This document shows, one piece after another, positions 1 to 11,500 of a stretch of DNA of 64,000 nt. Made by a program: the position numbers and the translations under genes. This DNA comes from Loripinus fragilis (lineage: Eukaryota > Mollusca > Bivalvia > Lucinida > Lucinidae), in contig OZ026528.1 in NCBI GenBank assembly GCA_964019695.1, positions 50,591,495 through 50,655,494 on the forward strand, read 5' to 3'. The first letter of the stretch is position 1, and each line of letters opens with the position of its first letter. The notes below the pieces were generated by a model. That model was not told where the DNA came from, ran no database searches, and saw nothing but the letters and a program-made list of their open reading frames with translations.

Positions 1-476
1 GCAGATGCCTTGCCGTGGTGTCTGGGGCACACTTCACACAGGGGACGATATTGATTGTATAACTTGTCTCCTCTTGGAGTGCTTAGAGTAGGGTCCACCA
101 ATTTGCCGTGGGTGGCTTTCTCGATAACTCGAAGGGGGTGGTCTGGAGAATGAGAGCATGAAGAATATAGACGTTTATAAATTCTGTATGACTCAACAAG
201 TCTCCTTGGCCTCTTTGACGGAGTAGACTGAGGTGGAAACACAGCCCCGTGTTTCTAATCGACTATGTCATGCTTAGTCCCAGGATGCTGAAAATGAGAA
301 AAAACAACACTTCTTATTTTTCGTTCTATAGTATCGTTCTGATGCCAACCATGTGCCGATTATCTTATATTTTTCTTTTTTTATTAAATAATCCTGGAAG
401 GCAGTGGCTAAATGGGTCAATTGTGCAGATTATAGCTTGTATCTCTAGCACTGGAGGTCGGACATCCACTCCATTA
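1..476 (+). mobile_element. LINE 5' UTR fragment (5' end only)
   Basis: This stretch matches the 5' untranslated regions of the LINEs at 3199 and 53980 almost throughout: the CCTTGCCGTGGT start, the CTCGAAGGGG block, ATTCTGTATGACTCAACA and the GGCAGTGGCT region near the end. The match stops at about 476 with CCACTCCATTA, some 50 bases before the ORF1 start of the other copies. LINE insertions usually lose their 5' end and keep the 3' end; this one shows the reverse, so it is a recombination or deletion remnant, or the window edge hides a more complex arrangement. The reading frames in it are not conserved in the other copies. Confidence 0.85.
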
Positions 477-714
477 CCTGGTTATTTACAAATCTGGTTC
501 CATGTTCATGATATGGCTGTTCATAGAGTCAAACCCAAAACAAGAAGTAGCATATAATGGCCAATGAAGTCTAACAAAGTGAAGTTAATGTTTCAGTAAG
601 TGGACGTTAATTGTTTGCTGATAATCCCCCTGAAATAATGATTTTAATTGAATAAGAACATAATTCATAATTGAGCCGCGACTTGAGATTTCTAAAAAAG
701 TGGTATGTGCGACC

Positions 715-770
715 AACATAGGCTCAGACCAGCCTGCGCATACACGCAGTCTGATCAGTGCCTTTACTTG
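715..770. repeat. GATCAG/CTGCGC hairpin repeat, copy 1
   Basis: Contains CAGCCTGCGCAT and CGCAGTCTGATCAG as an imperfect dyad. The same dyad recurs at 45757-45805 and 48957-49002. Three copies in one window show it is a dispersed short hairpin or MITE core. Confidence 0.65.
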
Positions 771-2737
771 TCGCTTGAATATTCTATTTTCCTCCCCCCC
801 CCCCCTGAGGTGGAATTTTGTAGACTATGTTTTTCATAAAGTGTATCATCTTAACGAGCTTTTTGAAACATGTTAGCCCTCTGGCGGCTGGGGCGTTTGG
901 ATGTTACAGCATGTTAATTACGTTATCTCTCATTTAAAAAAAAAACAAAATATATATATGTAATAAAGGCTGTTAAGGTAGTACTTGGGAAAGTTAAATT
1001 GGCTAAAGAGTCATGTAATATACAAGAAGAGTTAATTCCCTGAAGATATTGATGTTTGTTAAAAGTTATTTAGGCCCATTAAGGTGTCGTTTACGTTACA
1101 CATTCAACTACACCCTATGAAATCATTGGAATTTCGTAAAATAGTTTTAATTTTATAATTTTCACAATAAATATTTTAGATAAATATGCTAAAATGGTTT
1201 ACATGTGATTTTTCTTTCGGTGGTCTTTCTTCTTCCTCATGCAGTATACGCCTATATAAACTGTTGGTTATGTGACATATGTGATAAGAGATTTCATGCA
1301 AAAAAAAATCAGCTGCCATCAATGACGTCAAAACATAGTCAGCATCAAAATAAAATTAGTCATCGTTTGGTTAAACTTCTTATGTTAATGACAGAGAATC
1401 AGTTTACAAAGAAATCATAGGCTTACAATGTAACTCATCGAATGGTTGATTAAAAACTTAAGTTACTGAAAGACGGTGCAACGCATTTGCGAGATAACGG
1501 TGATGTTAGATTTTATCTTTCGACCAGTGCTCTATAGTTGAGAAAATGTTTCATTCAACAGTATTTGTCTGAATGTATTGGAACGCATCAAACAGTTTTA
1601 CTTGTTAATGTGGTTCCAAGAAAAACCGACTAGAAACACCGTTTAAATGCGATGACACATAAGCATTTACAAAAACGTAAAATTGTGAAAACTTGGTCCT
1701 TTATTTTTCTAAGAAATGTAAGAAAAATGCAATATTTGCTATGCTTTTTTTTTGGTTTTCAGTGACCTAACAATTACTTGAAAATGGTTATGACTTGCTC
1801 CAATGATCAGAAATACACACTTTATCCGCTTGCCTTAAAATTTAACATCGCTTTAGCATAGTCGCTGTGTTTGGTAATTCTGTGTTTTTTTAATGCAAAC
1901 ACTTGTCAGATGATCTGCACTTGTTTCTTCATTACAACAAATGGAACTGGAGATCTGATGTGAATGGGCTCACCTATACAGAACAATTGCTAAATTTATT
2001 GTGCATAGCATAGTACCAGAGCATGCAGAGAATTAACTTCCCCATTGTTTTTAATGAAAAAGACATTAACTCCAGTGACCTTCAAGACAATTGGCTGATT
2101 TGCCATGACGAAGGCAAAGTGAAAATTCTCATTTTTTTCAGATCACACATCATCTTGTAATAGCAGTTTTACACAAGCTGCTTTGAATTGGCTGACAATG
2201 CTGTCTACACACCCCTCCAGAATGCTTAAAAGCTAATTCATCTTTACTGTATTTACTAAGCCTAATTTGGGACTGAATAGTACTCCTTTCCCTATTTGAT
2301 AATAAGCATGACCTCTCAAAAAAGGTGTCTAGCCCATATATATAAGGTCTACATTTTTGGTGCTTTATTTGATGAAATTTTGAAATAGTAAAAATACATA
2401 TACATGTAATTTTCATAAAAATGTGAATGAAAACATTTCAGCAAAGCTTGCTTTCAAAAGCTCTTACTTGTAAGAATTTTTCCTTTATAAGTAAAAGTGG
2501 CTTATTTTATTGATCAGGGAGGAACTCCTTTGGCATATTGTTTGTATGAACAATTTAAACATCCAGCACAGACCATTTTTACATCCACAAGCAGCAGCAT
2601 GTTCATCAGTTGTTTTTGAGTTACTTGTGGTTTTATACCTTTTATGCAATAGTGTGACTTGCAGGATAAGCTAGTGAACAATTAAAACACATTTAGATGA
2701 ACATAAACTACAATTATCCTATTACAATTTATAATAC

Positions 2738-2800
2738 TTTTGTTTGATTTGATTCCTTACGTCCCATCAACAATCTTTCAATTATAAAGGGACGAGGAAT
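2738..2800 (-). repeat. SINE 3' tail fragment
   Basis: Matches the 3' (AT-rich) end of the tRNA-derived SINEs at 14598 and 25990: TTACGTCCCATCAACAATCT, then TTTCAATTATAAAGGGACGAG. The tRNA-like head is missing. Confidence 0.65.
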
Positions 2801-2859
2801 ATAAAGTAGTATTTTCACCCAAATACATGTATACTAATTTTCTGGTTGCTTTGCTTAAG

Positions 2860-2958
2860 TTTATCTTCTTGGTGTCTTGTGATTGGTCTGTGGCTTTTCC
2901 TCGCGGTGCCATGGGTTTGTCTGCAATTTGTGATTGTAGTATTTCTTGATCATACTCA
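2860..2958. repeat. Dispersed repeat shared with 52790-52895
   Basis: About 95 bases (GGTGTCTTGTGATTGGTCTG, CCTCGCGGTGCCA, TTGTCTGCA, TGATCATACTCACTT) recur at 52790-52895 in the same order. Not recognised; at 52.8 kb it lies downstream of a LINE-like 5' end, so it could be part of an untranslated region. Confidence 0.55.
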
Positions 2959-3044
2959 CTTTACCAAATTATATGTATTCTAGCACTTTCACAATTTTTT
3001 ATGAAATGTTTTCCCAAATGTTCAAGAAATGGCAGCTTCCTAAC

Positions 3045-3198
3045 CACGGGTGGTAAACCTAGGAACTACCACGAAATTGTGTTAACGTAATTTTGTTCCC
3101 AAGCCACATCCGGGACACGTCGTGGTAGTTTCCAGGCCGAAAATTGGGTAAAGAAAGGTTGGTGTCACTTTCATTTTGTTTTATTTTACAAATAAGAA
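3045..3198 (+). repeat. Left terminal inverted repeat
   Basis: Partner of 14147-14300, about 95% identical by eye. Inside it AACTACCACG and CGTGGTAGTT face each other, and the same ACTACCAC motif recurs inside the right part of the element, which would suit transposase binding sites. Confidence 0.85.
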
Positions 3199-3799
3199 CC
3201 CCGGAGTGACTCTACCACCTTGCCGTGGTCTCTGGGGCACACTTCACATTGGGACGATATTGATTGTAATACTTGTCCCTCCGGGAGTGCCAAGAGTAGA
3301 GTCCCACCTGTTCACCGTGGGTGGCTTTCTCGGTAACTCGAAGGGGATGGCCTGGAAGACTGAGAGCATGCAGAATATGGGCGTATAAAATTCTGTATGA
3401 CTCAACACGTCTCTTTGGCCTCTTTGACGGGGTAGACCCGAGGGGAAACACGGCCCGGTGTTTCTAATCGGTCTTGTCATGCTGAGCCCCAGGAAGCTGA
3501 AAATGTAAAAAAAAAATATTTCTTATATCTTCGTTCTATAGTATCGTTCTGATGCCAACCACGTGTCCATTATCTTATATATTCTTTCTTTTATAAAATA
3601 TTCCTGGAAGGCAGTGGCTTAACGGGTCAATTGTGCAGATTTTATTTGTGCGAGTCTATTGTGCAGATATATTTGTGCAAGTATAACTTCCATGTAGCTC
3701 TAGCACTGGAGGTCGGAAAGCCACTCCATTAAAGTGCTCCCTTGTTGGGCTCCACGGTGGGTGGAGAGCATGGAGGCTGAATCTTACAACCAAACACAC
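3199..3799 (+). promoter_or_regulatory. LINE 5' UTR with presumed internal promoter
   Basis: About 600 bases, roughly 93% alike to the 5' UTR at 53980-54555. It begins CCCCGGAGTGACTCTACC, against CCCTGGAGAGTCCCTACC in the other copy. LINEs of this type carry the RNA polymerase II promoter inside the 5' UTR; no single promoter element could be assigned by eye. Confidence 0.6.
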
Positions 3800-5125
3800 A
3801 TGGCTACAAAATCTAGAAAACGCCACGCACCGATTACAGACACAGATTCTGATGAATCATTAACAGCTTCTCAATCTCAATCAAAGTCTTCTCTACCAAA
3901 AAAACCTTATGTTCCTAGATTTCTCATCATTCATTCAGAAGTGGAAGGAAAGGATATTTCTCTTCTTTCTCCTTTTCTGATACACAAGACAATAATGAGT
4001 ATGGCAGGTGAGCCGAAAAGCATTAAGAATCTTAGATCAGGTGACCTTCTAATACAATGTGCCAAAGAACCTCACGAAAAAAGCCTTTTAAAAATGAAAA
4101 CTTTTTGTGGACTGAAATGCTCCGTAACTCCTCATAAATCCTTGAATACATCCAAGGGTATTGTTCGCTGTCCTGCCTTAATCAGGCAGAGCAGTGAACA
4201 TATCTTGGAGTTCATGGAGGAACAGGGTGTTACGGATGTCCGTAGAATCAATGTCCATCGTGATGGTGTCCAGAAACCAACAAATACATTTGTATTTACA
4301 TTTAATACACCAGAATTACCAACCGTTGTCAAAATAGGTTTCATTCAAGCGAAGGTTGATGTATATGTTCCCAACCCGCTTAGATGCTACAAATGTCAAG
4401 TGTATGGCCACCATGAAAACAAGTGTAGCAGGCAGGCTATATGTATCAACTGTGGTATGCCTGAACATTGCGCATCTGGCCAGTGTCAAAGACCTGCCAA
4501 ATGTGTAAACTGTTCTGGTGACCACCCTGCCAACTCCAAAGAGTGTCCACAATGGGAGAAAGAAAAGAAAATCTTAAAAATCAAATGTGAACAAAACATA
4601 TCCTTTCCAGAAGCTCGTAAACAATACGAACAATTCTTTCAGGCTAGAACATATGCAAGTGCTGTGAAACCAGGCACTTGCAACAAATCTACAGAAACAG
4701 ACACTAAGAGCACACAGATTGACGACAGTTTTAGAGAATACTTAAAAAAACAGACAGAAGAAAAACAACAAGAACCCCCTAAAGGAAAACCCCAAGAAAA
4801 AGGTAATCCATCTCGTCCAGGGCAAACCCTTAAGCCAGCAACCCTGGAGATGATAAGGAAAGACGAAGAGAAGAAGAAGAAAGAAGAGAAAGACAAACTC
4901 AAAAAACAACAAAAAGATGAAAGACGGCAACAATATATTAAAGAAAAAGCACAGAAAGAAAAAGAAGAAGCAGAAAAAGCAATACTAGCTCAGAAGAATC
5001 CATTTTCTGTGTTTAAAAAGGATGATGAGGCAGAGGACATGGAGGATGATTCTGTGGTTTTCACAGACTCTTCCTCCAGTGATCACCTCCCTAAAGGCAC
5101 ACTTTCACGATTACCAACAACTTAA
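3800..5125 (+). CDS. LINE ORF1 (Gag-like, CCHC zinc knuckles), subfamily 1
   Basis: A 441-residue ORF1 protein, the RNA-binding chaperone that forms the retrotransposition particle with ORF2. The chosen ATG opens MATKSRKRH and aligns with MAKQKAKKRH at 54556; an in-frame ATG 30 bases upstream (3770) is also possible. A folded domain (IIHSEVEG to VDVYVPNPLRC) is followed by three zinc knuckles, CYKCQVYGHHENKC, CINCGMPEHCASGQC and CVNCSGDHPANSKEC, then a Lys/Glu-rich coiled tail with many KEEK repeats. The frame is intact. It is only about 75% identical to the ORF1 at 54556 although the ORF2 that follows is nearly identical between the two copies, which points to recombination. Subfamily-1 ORF2 starts 3 bases after its stop. 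Confidence 0.9.
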   Translation: MATKSRKRHAPITDTDSDESLTASQSQSKSSLPKKPYVPRFLIIHSEVEGKDISLLSPFLIHKTIMSMAGEPKSIKNLRSGDLLIQCAKEPHEKSLLKMKTFCGLKCSVTPHKSLNTSKGIVRCPALIRQSSEHILEFMEEQGVTDVRRINVHRDGVQKPTNTFVFTFNTPELPTVVKIGFIQAKVDVYVPNPLRCYKCQVYGHHENKCSRQAICINCGMPEHCASGQCQRPAKCVNCSGDHPANSKECPQWEKEKKILKIKCEQNISFPEARKQYEQFFQARTYASAVKPGTCNKSTETDTKSTQIDDSFREYLKKQTEEKQQEPPKGKPQEKGNPSRPGQTLKPATLEMIRKDEEKKKKEEKDKLKKQQKDERRQQYIKEKAQKEKEEAEKAILAQKNPFSVFKKDDEAEDMEDDSVVFTDSSSSDHLPKGTLSRLPTT

Positions 5126-5128
5126 ACA

Positions 5129-7317
5129 ATGGAAGGTGTCAATCTAACCATTATTTTAGTACCTCTTTTAATATTATTTTCAAGTATGGATTTTAAACAT
5201 AAAATTATTCAATGGAATTGTTGAGGTTTGAAACCTAATTATAATGAAGTATCTCTATTGATTTCCGAATATAATCCATCTGTATTTTGTTTTCAAGAGA
5301 CATTTCTTAAACCAGATGATAACATCTCATTACGAGGTTTTAATATATATAACTATGTTCATACTGATTGTCTGAGGCCCTCTGGTGGTGCCTCAATGTT
5401 TGTAAAATCATCTTTCTCTCAAAGAAAGATTGATTTACAAACAGAACTACAAGCAACTGCTGTTTCTGTCACTCTAGACAGAGAAATAACCATATGTTCT
5501 GTATATATTCCTCCATCCTTTTCTCTTAACTCCCAACACTTGGACAATTTACTGCAACAACTTCCTTCTCCTTATATTTATTAGGTGACTTCAATGGTCA
5601 CAATATCCTCTGGGGTGGTCAAAACAATGATTCCAGAGGTGAACTTATCGAAAATTTCATTACAAAGAATGATATTTGTATTATGAATGATAAGTCTTAT
5701 ACTTATCATTCTCCAAGTACAAAGTCTTTTACATCTATTGATCTTTCCTTCTGTCATCCATCACTGTTTCTTGATTATAATTGGTCTGTATGTGAAGACC
5801 AACACAATAGTGATCACTTCCCTATTATCATTGAACAAAACACTTTTTCCACTGAGGACCACAATCCAAAGTGGAAATTAAATAGAGCCAACTGGGATCT
5901 ATTTAATACTCTGTGCACTGGTAAATTGATACCAGAAAACTTCAAAGAATCTTCTGATCCTATAGCTGATTTTACCTCTTCGCTTATTGAAATATCTAAA
6001 GAATGTATTCCTCAAACTTCGACAAATCCAACCAAAAGTAATCCATGGTACAATGACGACTGTAAAGAAGCAATTAAACAACGCAAACAAGCTTTATCTA
6101 AATTCAAAAGATCTCCAAATACCAACAATTTCAATGACATTAAAGTTTTTAGAGCTAAAGCCCGTAGAACAATTAAACTTTCGAAGCGTAAGTCATGGAG
6201 ATCTTATGTTTCGAAAATCAATCATAAAACACCTATTAAAAAGGTTTGGGATATGATAAGAAAAATCTCTGGAAAAAACAAATCCCCCAGTTACACACAT
6301 CTAAACATGGTGGGTACTGACAGCAAAGCAACTTCAAAAACAGACATTGCTGACACTTTAGGAGAAACTTTTTGTCACAATTCATCATCATTCAATTACT
6401 CTGAATCCTTCAGAAAGATTAAAATCGAACAAGAGAAAGTTAAATTGAATTTTAAATCACAAAATAATGAAATTTACAACAAAGATTTTAATTTAGATGA
6501 ATTAGTTGAAGCAATTCAACTATCACATGACTCAGCCACGGGTCCTGATGAGATCCACTATCAAATGCTTAAACATCTCCCAGATACTTCTCTTGAAACC
6601 CTTTTGAATATATTTAATTACATTTGGACTACTGGTAAATTTCCAGAAGATTGGACCTTAGCAACCATAATCCCAATTCCCAAACCTGGGAAAGATCCTG
6701 CGGAACCTAATAATTATAGACCTATAGCTTTGACAAGTTGTCTATGTAAAACACTTGAAAGAATGATAAATAAAAGACTTACTTGGTTTTTAGAATCCAA
6801 TAATCATATATCGCGGTTCCAGTCTGGTTTCAGATCTGACCGCAGTACAACTGATAATTTAGTTAGATTGGAAACCTTCATACGTGATGCCTTTATTAAA
6901 AAGGAACATGTAGTTGCTGTGTTTTTTGATTTGGAAAAAGCTTATGATACCACTTGGAGATATGGCATTTTAAAAGATATCCACAAACTAGGATTAAGAG
7001 GTAGACTTCCTACATTCATTGAAAACTTCCTTGCAGACCGCGCCATGCAAGTCCGAGTTGGCTCCTCTCTGTCTGACTATTATGACCAGGAGCAAGGTGT
7101 ACCTCAAGGAGGCGTTCTATCAACAACACTTTTTAGCATTAAAATTAATGATATTGTGAAATGTTTAGGTAATCTTACTGATTGCTCATTATATGTTGAT
7201 GACTTCTGTATCTGTTATCGCTCAAAAAGCATGGCGACGATTGAACGCCAACTGCAACAAAATTTAAATAAGATTGAAAATTGGGCAACAAGCAATGGTT
7301 TTAAGTTTTCCAAATCA
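5129..7317 (+). pseudogene. LINE ORF2, subfamily 1, truncated and mutated
   Basis: Codes for the apurinic-type endonuclease and the first part of RT. The WNCRGL motif of the endonuclease is broken: the arginine codon is TGA at 5221-5223. A one-base T deletion near 5577, in the LLGDFNGH motif, shifts the frame. From there the frame stays open through SDHFPI, ATGPDE, YRPIALTSCLCKTLERM, FFDLEKAYD, GVPQGGVLST and YVDD. At about 7318 the sequence leaves ORF2 and runs in frame into another element's ORF1, so the RT thumb, RNase H and C-terminal zinc knuckle are missing. It cannot make an active enzyme. About 97% identical to the copy at 55920. Confidence 0.9.
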
Positions 7318-8535
7318 GAATCAGAACCTTCCTTACTTTTCAAATCGGCTGACAATTTTGCCAGATTTTTGATTATCAAATCAGAAGAAGATCAACCAAT
7401 CACACATTTGTCACCTTTTGTAATTGAGAAACAAATAGAATCAATCATTGGAACGCCAAAATCTGTAAAAAAGTTAAAAAACAAAACCCTATTAATTGAA
7501 ACAACAAGACGAGCACAAACGGAAAATCTACTAAAAATGAAAAAGTTCTTTAATTTGAAAGTTACAGTTTCAGAACACAAAACATTAAATACATCTAAAG
7601 GTATAATTAAAGACAGAGCTTTAAAAGGAGAAAGTGAAAAGGATATATGTGACTACCTTAAAAATCAAGGAGTCATAGCAGTAAAGCGTTTCACAATTAA
7701 AAAGGAATTTGACACAATTGAAACCAATACTCTTCTTCTGACATTCAACTCAGTATCTGTACCAAATTCAGTCAAGATTTTTTACAGAATTATACCTGTA
7801 GACATATATGTACCGAATCCTCTGAGGTGTTACAACTGTCAGAGGTTCGGTCATCATGAAAGTGACTGTCCAGCAGATTATGCTTCAATTTGTGAAAAGT
7901 GTGGCGAAGGTGGTTTTACTCACCTAGCAAGTGCATGCCCAAACCCAGTTAAATGTGTCAACTGTGGTCTTGACCATCCTTCAAGATCCAATGTATGTGA
8001 AATTTGGAAGAAAGAAAAGGAAATAATGAAGGTTAAAGTCACCAGAAACATTACATACATTGAAGCAAGAAAGATGGTAGAACAAACACCTGAAGTCACC
8101 TTTTCAAAAATTGTACAATCTGCTGTTGCAAAACCTGAGTTGAAAACAGTCTGCACACAAACTTCAGACGAAGATAAGGTTATCACTTCAAGCACAAAAG
8201 TTTTAGATCCAACACCTAAAAAAGTAAATAAAAATCAAACACCATCACAATCTTCAGCACCAAAGCCGAAATCAACACCTCAGAAACCAAAACAAACAAC
8301 ACTAGCAAATACGTCTAAAGTAGAACAAAAACAGAACAGAGAATCACGATCTAAAACACGATCAAGTCCAAGAAAGAAAAGTCAGTCGCCAAAGAAAACT
8401 CCCAAAGAAAGACAAATAAAGTTAACTAGAGTTCAAGACGAATCTATCAAATTAGATAACAAATTCAACAGTCTTGAACAGATGGAAGCAGAAGTGTACG
8501 ATGATCAAAAATCTGGCAAAGAAAGTAATAAGTAA
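7318..8535 (+). pseudogene. LINE ORF1, subfamily 2, 5'-truncated and fused in frame to RT
   Basis: Starts inside ORF1 (FARFLIIKSEEDQPITHLSP aligns with the ORF1 proteins at 3800 and 54556) and runs to a TAA at 8533-8535. It keeps the folded domain, the zinc knuckles CYNCQRFGHHESDC, CEKCGEGGFTHLASAC and CVNCGLDHPSRSNVC, and a basic Ser/Pro/Lys-rich tail (SKTRSSPRKKSQSPKK) unlike the Lys/Glu tail of subfamily 1. The N-terminal ~30 residues and the start codon are lost, and the frame is continuous with the upstream RT, so the open frame 5683-8535 would encode a 950-residue RT-Gag fusion. Whether it is made is unknown; it is probably a by-product of the chimera. Confidence 0.85.
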
Positions 8536-8557
8536 GTCTTATTACCCTTTTGCAAAT

Positions 8558-11500
8558 ATGAAAGTTTCCAATCTAAGTATTTATTTACTTATTTTATCTT
8601 TTTTATCTGTCATGGATTATAAACACACTATAATACAATGGAATTGTCGAGGTCTAAAACCCAAATTTGATGAAATATCACTCTTACTTTCACAACAGAA
8701 ACCATCTATTTTTTGCCTTCAGGAAACATTTTTAAAACCTGATGACAAAATTTCTCTTAAAGGTTTTAACATCTATAATTATATACATTCTAACTGCCAG
8801 AGACCTTCTGGCGGTAGTTCTATTTTTGTTAAATCTTCTTGTCCTCAACGAAATATACAGTTAACTACAGAACTGCAGGCAACTGCTGTTTCTGTTACGT
8901 TAGATAAAGAAATAACTATATGTTCTATTTATATTCCACCTTCTTTTTCCTTAAAAACTGAACATCTTGATTCTTTATTAAAACAACTTCCTTCTCCGTA
9001 TCTACTATTAGGTGACTTTAATGGACATAATATTCTCTGGGGTAATAAAGAAAATAATTCCAGAGGCGAACTCATTGAAAATTTCATTACAAACAATGAT
9101 ATATGTCTTATGAATGACAAATCAAACACTTATATGCATGATCCAACAGGCTCTTTCTCTTCCATAGATCTTTCCTTATGCCATCCATCCCTTTTTCTTG
9201 ACTTTAATTGGTCTGTCTGTAAAGATCAACATCATAGTGATCATTTTCCTATCGTCATTAAAAGTAATACTTCCACAGTAGAAGATCATAATCCAAAATG
9301 GAAACTAAATAAAGCTAATTGGGAAGTATTTCAATCTTTATGTACTGAAACAATAACTGTAGAAAGTTTTAAAGATTCTTCAGACCCTTTGTCTGATTTC
9401 ACCTCTTCCCTTATTGATATATCTTCTAAATGTATACCAAAAACCTCGACAAATCCAACAAAAAGTAATCCATGGTACAATGATGAATGTAAAGAAGCTA
9501 TTAAAACGAGGAAAAAAGCTCTAAATAAATTCAAAAAATATCCAACTAAGGACAATTTAAATGAAGTAAAAGTATTTAGAGCAAAGGCTCGCAGAACAAT
9601 TAAGATATCGAAACGAAAGTCATGGCGTTCTTACGTTTCAAAAATTAATCCCAAAACCCCTATAAAAAAAGTTTGGGATATGATAAGAAAAATATCTGGT
9701 AAGACAAAGTCACCCAGTTACACCCATTTAAACCATCCCGTTACAGAAACAAAATCAACAAGTAAATTTGATATAGCTGAAACCTTAGGAGAAACATTTC
9801 TAAACAATTCATGTTCAAGAAATTACTCTGAAAAATTTCAAAAAGTTAAAGCAGAACAAGAAAAAATTAAACTTAATTTCAAGTCTGCAAATACTGAGGA
9901 ATATAATAATCTTTTTAATTTTGATGAACTTTTGGATGCAATTAAACAATCTCATGATTCTGCAACCGGACCAGATGAAATACATTATCAAATGCTTAAA
10001 CATCTCCCAGAGAGTTCCCTCCAAGCTCTTTTAGATATATTTAATCATATATGGACTACTGGTGATTTTCCTGAAGACTGGCGATTAGCCACTGTAATAC
10101 CTATACCCAAACCAGGGAAAGATCATGCTGAGCCAACCAATTATAGACCTATAGCTCTTACAAGTTGTCTTTGTAAAACTTTAGAAAGAATGATTAATAA
10201 AAGGTTGATTTGGTATTTAGAATCCAACAATCTTTTATCACGGTATCAGTCGGGTTTCCGAGCTGGCCGTAGTACAAATGATAATTTAGTTAAATTGGAA
10301 ACTTTCATACGTGATGCCTTTGTTAAAAAGGAACACGTTGTAGCTGTCTTTTTTGACTTGGAAAAAGCATACGATACCACATGGAGATATGGCATTATGA
10401 AAGATATTCATAAACTAGGACTAAGAGGTAGACTACCTACTTTTATTGAAAGCTTCCTTGCTGATCGCGCAATGCAAGTGAGGGTGGGATCCACTCTTTC
10501 TGATTTATATGATCAGGAACAGGGGGTCCCACAGGGCGGTGTACTTTCTACAACTCTTTTTAATATTAAAATCAATGATATTGTTAAATGCCTTGATAAT
10601 TTAACAGATTGTTCTCTCTATGTTGATGATTTTTGTATTTGCTTTCGATCAAAAAGTATGCGAACAATTGAAAGGCATCTTCAGCAAAACTTAAACAAGA
10701 TAGAACATTGGGCCACTAATAATGGCTTTAAATTTTCCAAGTCAAAAACACAGTGTGTACATTTTTGTCAATTGCGAAAACAACATGATGATCCAGTTCT
10801 TACATTATATGGATCGCCTATTCCTGTTGTACAGGAATACAAATATCTTGGTTTGATATTTGACAAAAAGCTGAGTTTTATCCCGCATATTAAATACTTG
10901 AAGGCAAAGTGCCTTAAATCCTTGAACATATTGAAAGTTTTATCTCACACTACTTGGGGTGCAGATCGAACAACACTCTTACAATTATATCGATCTTTGA
11001 TACGTTCAAAACTAGACTATGGATCCATTGTTTACGGATCAGCAAGAAAATCTTATTTAGCCATGCTTGACCCTATCCATCATCAAGGTCTTAGATTAGC
11101 CTTAGGAACATTTAGAACATCACCTACTGCAAGTCTTTATGTTGAGGCAGATGAACCATCTTTAAATACACGTAGAGAAAAACTTTCTTTACAATATGCT
11201 ATTAGAATTGCTGAAAATAATTCAAATCCAGCTCATGATGTGACCTTTCAACCAAAATACACAGATCTATATGAAAACAAACCAAATTTTATTAAATCTT
11301 TTGGAGTCAGAACTTTACCAGTCCTGGAATCTGCAAACATAAACTTTAAAAACATAGATAAAACTTTTACACCAAATGTTCCAGCATGGTGTATAAATAA
11401 ACCAAAACTTCTTTTCGATTTACACTCTGGTAAAAAATCAGAAACAAGTCCAATTATCATGAAATCTAATTTCCAGGAGCTAAAATCACATTACATGGAA

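Larger units (their letters stand above)
477..3044. other. Intergenic stretch, no gene recognised
   Basis: Mostly unique AT-rich DNA with a poly-C run near 795 and a poly-A/TA run near 932-960. The open frames at 1205-1420 and 2150-2416 (minus) have no recognisable domain and look like chance frames. The recognisable pieces (hairpin repeat near 715, SINE tail near 2738, repeat near 2860) are listed separately. Confidence 0.6.

Noticed and set aside
3212..3480. Minus-strand frames in LINE 5' UTRs (also 53919-54262)
   Set aside because: Similar frames exist in both UTR copies because the DNA is similar; indels shift them and no domain is present.
4639..4933. Minus-strand Phe/Ser-rich frames (also 37594-37929 and 55594-55878)
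   Set aside because: Antisense of Lys/Glu-rich coding sequence in ORF1 and gag.
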